A DNA stretch of 6,029 bases from positions 1 through 6,029 of the forward strand of contig JAVBYP010000261.1 of assembly GCA_030823965.1 (NCBI GenBank), written 5' to 3'. Positions 5,804 to 6,029 of the stretch are shown here, in pieces (position 1 is the stretch's first letter; each line of letters starts with the position of its first letter). Source of the stretch: Sideroxydans sp. GTDB lineage: Bacteria > Pseudomonadota > Gammaproteobacteria > Burkholderiales > Gallionellaceae. Under the pieces are notes generated by a model that saw nothing but the letters and a program-made list of their open reading frames with translations, was not told the origin of the DNA and searched no databases. The position numbers were made by a program, and so were the translations under genes.

Positions 5804-6029
5804 ATGACTATCCGCGTCGCACTGAATCACCAGACCACTTACCGCTTCGATCGGGCTGTGAAGCTATGGCCGCACGAGATCAGGTTGCGCCCTGCTGCAC
5901 ATAGCCGCACTCCGATACATAGCTATTCACTCAATGTTGAACCAGAGGGTCATTTTCTGAATTGGCAACAAGATCCATTCGGAAACTGGGTGGCACGCTT
6001 GGTTTTCCCAGAAAAGACCAAAGAGTTGA
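5804..6029 (+). CDS. Large transglutaminase-like protein, N-terminus (cut by window edge)
   Basis: The frame is open from ATG 5804 to the window end (75 complete codons). It matches the start of the large bacterial transglutaminase-fold proteins of about 1,100 aa that also carry a DUF2126 region. Typical features are the [17 protein letters not shown] start (1-17), the [12 protein letters not shown] segment (26-37) and the [20 protein letters not shown] segment (53-72). This is the bacterial transglutaminase-like N-terminal domain; the Cys-His-Asp core lies beyond the window, so activity cannot be judged. Relatives are thought to act as peptidases or amide-bond transferases partnered with ATP-grasp and alpha-E proteins. 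AGGA (5790-5793) is 10 nt upstream, a little far. An ATG at 5797 is out of frame and not used. A terminator separates it from the anbu gene, so it probably has its own promoter in 5598-5803. Confidence 0.9.
   Translation, partial: MTIRVALNHQTTYRFDRAVKLWPHEIRLRPAAHSRTPIHSYSLNVEPEGHFLNWQQDPFGNWVARLVFPEKTKEL

Overview
The window looks like a betaproteobacterial chromosome segment. The evidence is the protein sequences, moderate-to-high GC, and a set of co-located families typical of proteobacteria. A relative of the Gallionellaceae or Nitrosomonadales is my guess from protein style alone. I see no tRNA, rRNA, CRISPR array, insertion sequence or phage gene.

Layout, left to right. (1) 1-478, minus strand: N-terminal part of a YajR-like major facilitator transporter, cut by the window edge. 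(2) 479-616: divergent intergenic region with a sigma-54 type -24/-12 element pointing right and a possible sigma-70 promoter pointing left. (3) 617-3789, plus strand: a tight three-gene operon of a circularly permuted ATP-grasp enzyme, an alpha-E protein and an Anbu proteasome-like hydrolase. The first pair overlaps by 7 nt and the second is separated by 9 nt. (4) 3802-4347, minus strand: a stand-alone cyclic-nucleotide-binding-type domain protein, convergent with the first anbu gene and only 12 nt away. (5) 4348-4759: a 412-nt intergenic region. It holds a leftward intrinsic terminator, a sigma-54-like element for the cNMP-domain gene, and a possible 29-codon ORF with a good Shine-Dalgarno sequence. 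(6) 4760-5533, plus strand: a second anbu gene, about 71% identical to the first at protein level by hand count, followed by a strong intrinsic terminator. (7) 5804-6029, plus strand: the start of a large transglutaminase-like protein, cut by the window edge.

ATP-grasp, alpha-E, Anbu and transglutaminase families are known to co-occur in bacterial genomes. They have been proposed to make, attach or remove a peptide-type tag: the ATP-grasp would ligate, alpha-E would be an accessory, and the transglutaminase-fold protein and Anbu would be the hydrolases or transferases. The biochemical role of the set remains unsettled. What is unusual here is two full-length Anbu paralogues with intact catalytic residues, separated by an opposite-strand cNMP-type sensor gene. 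The sigma-54-like elements in front of the first operon and the sensor gene suggest control by an enhancer-dependent signal such as nitrogen or another stress. That last step is inference.
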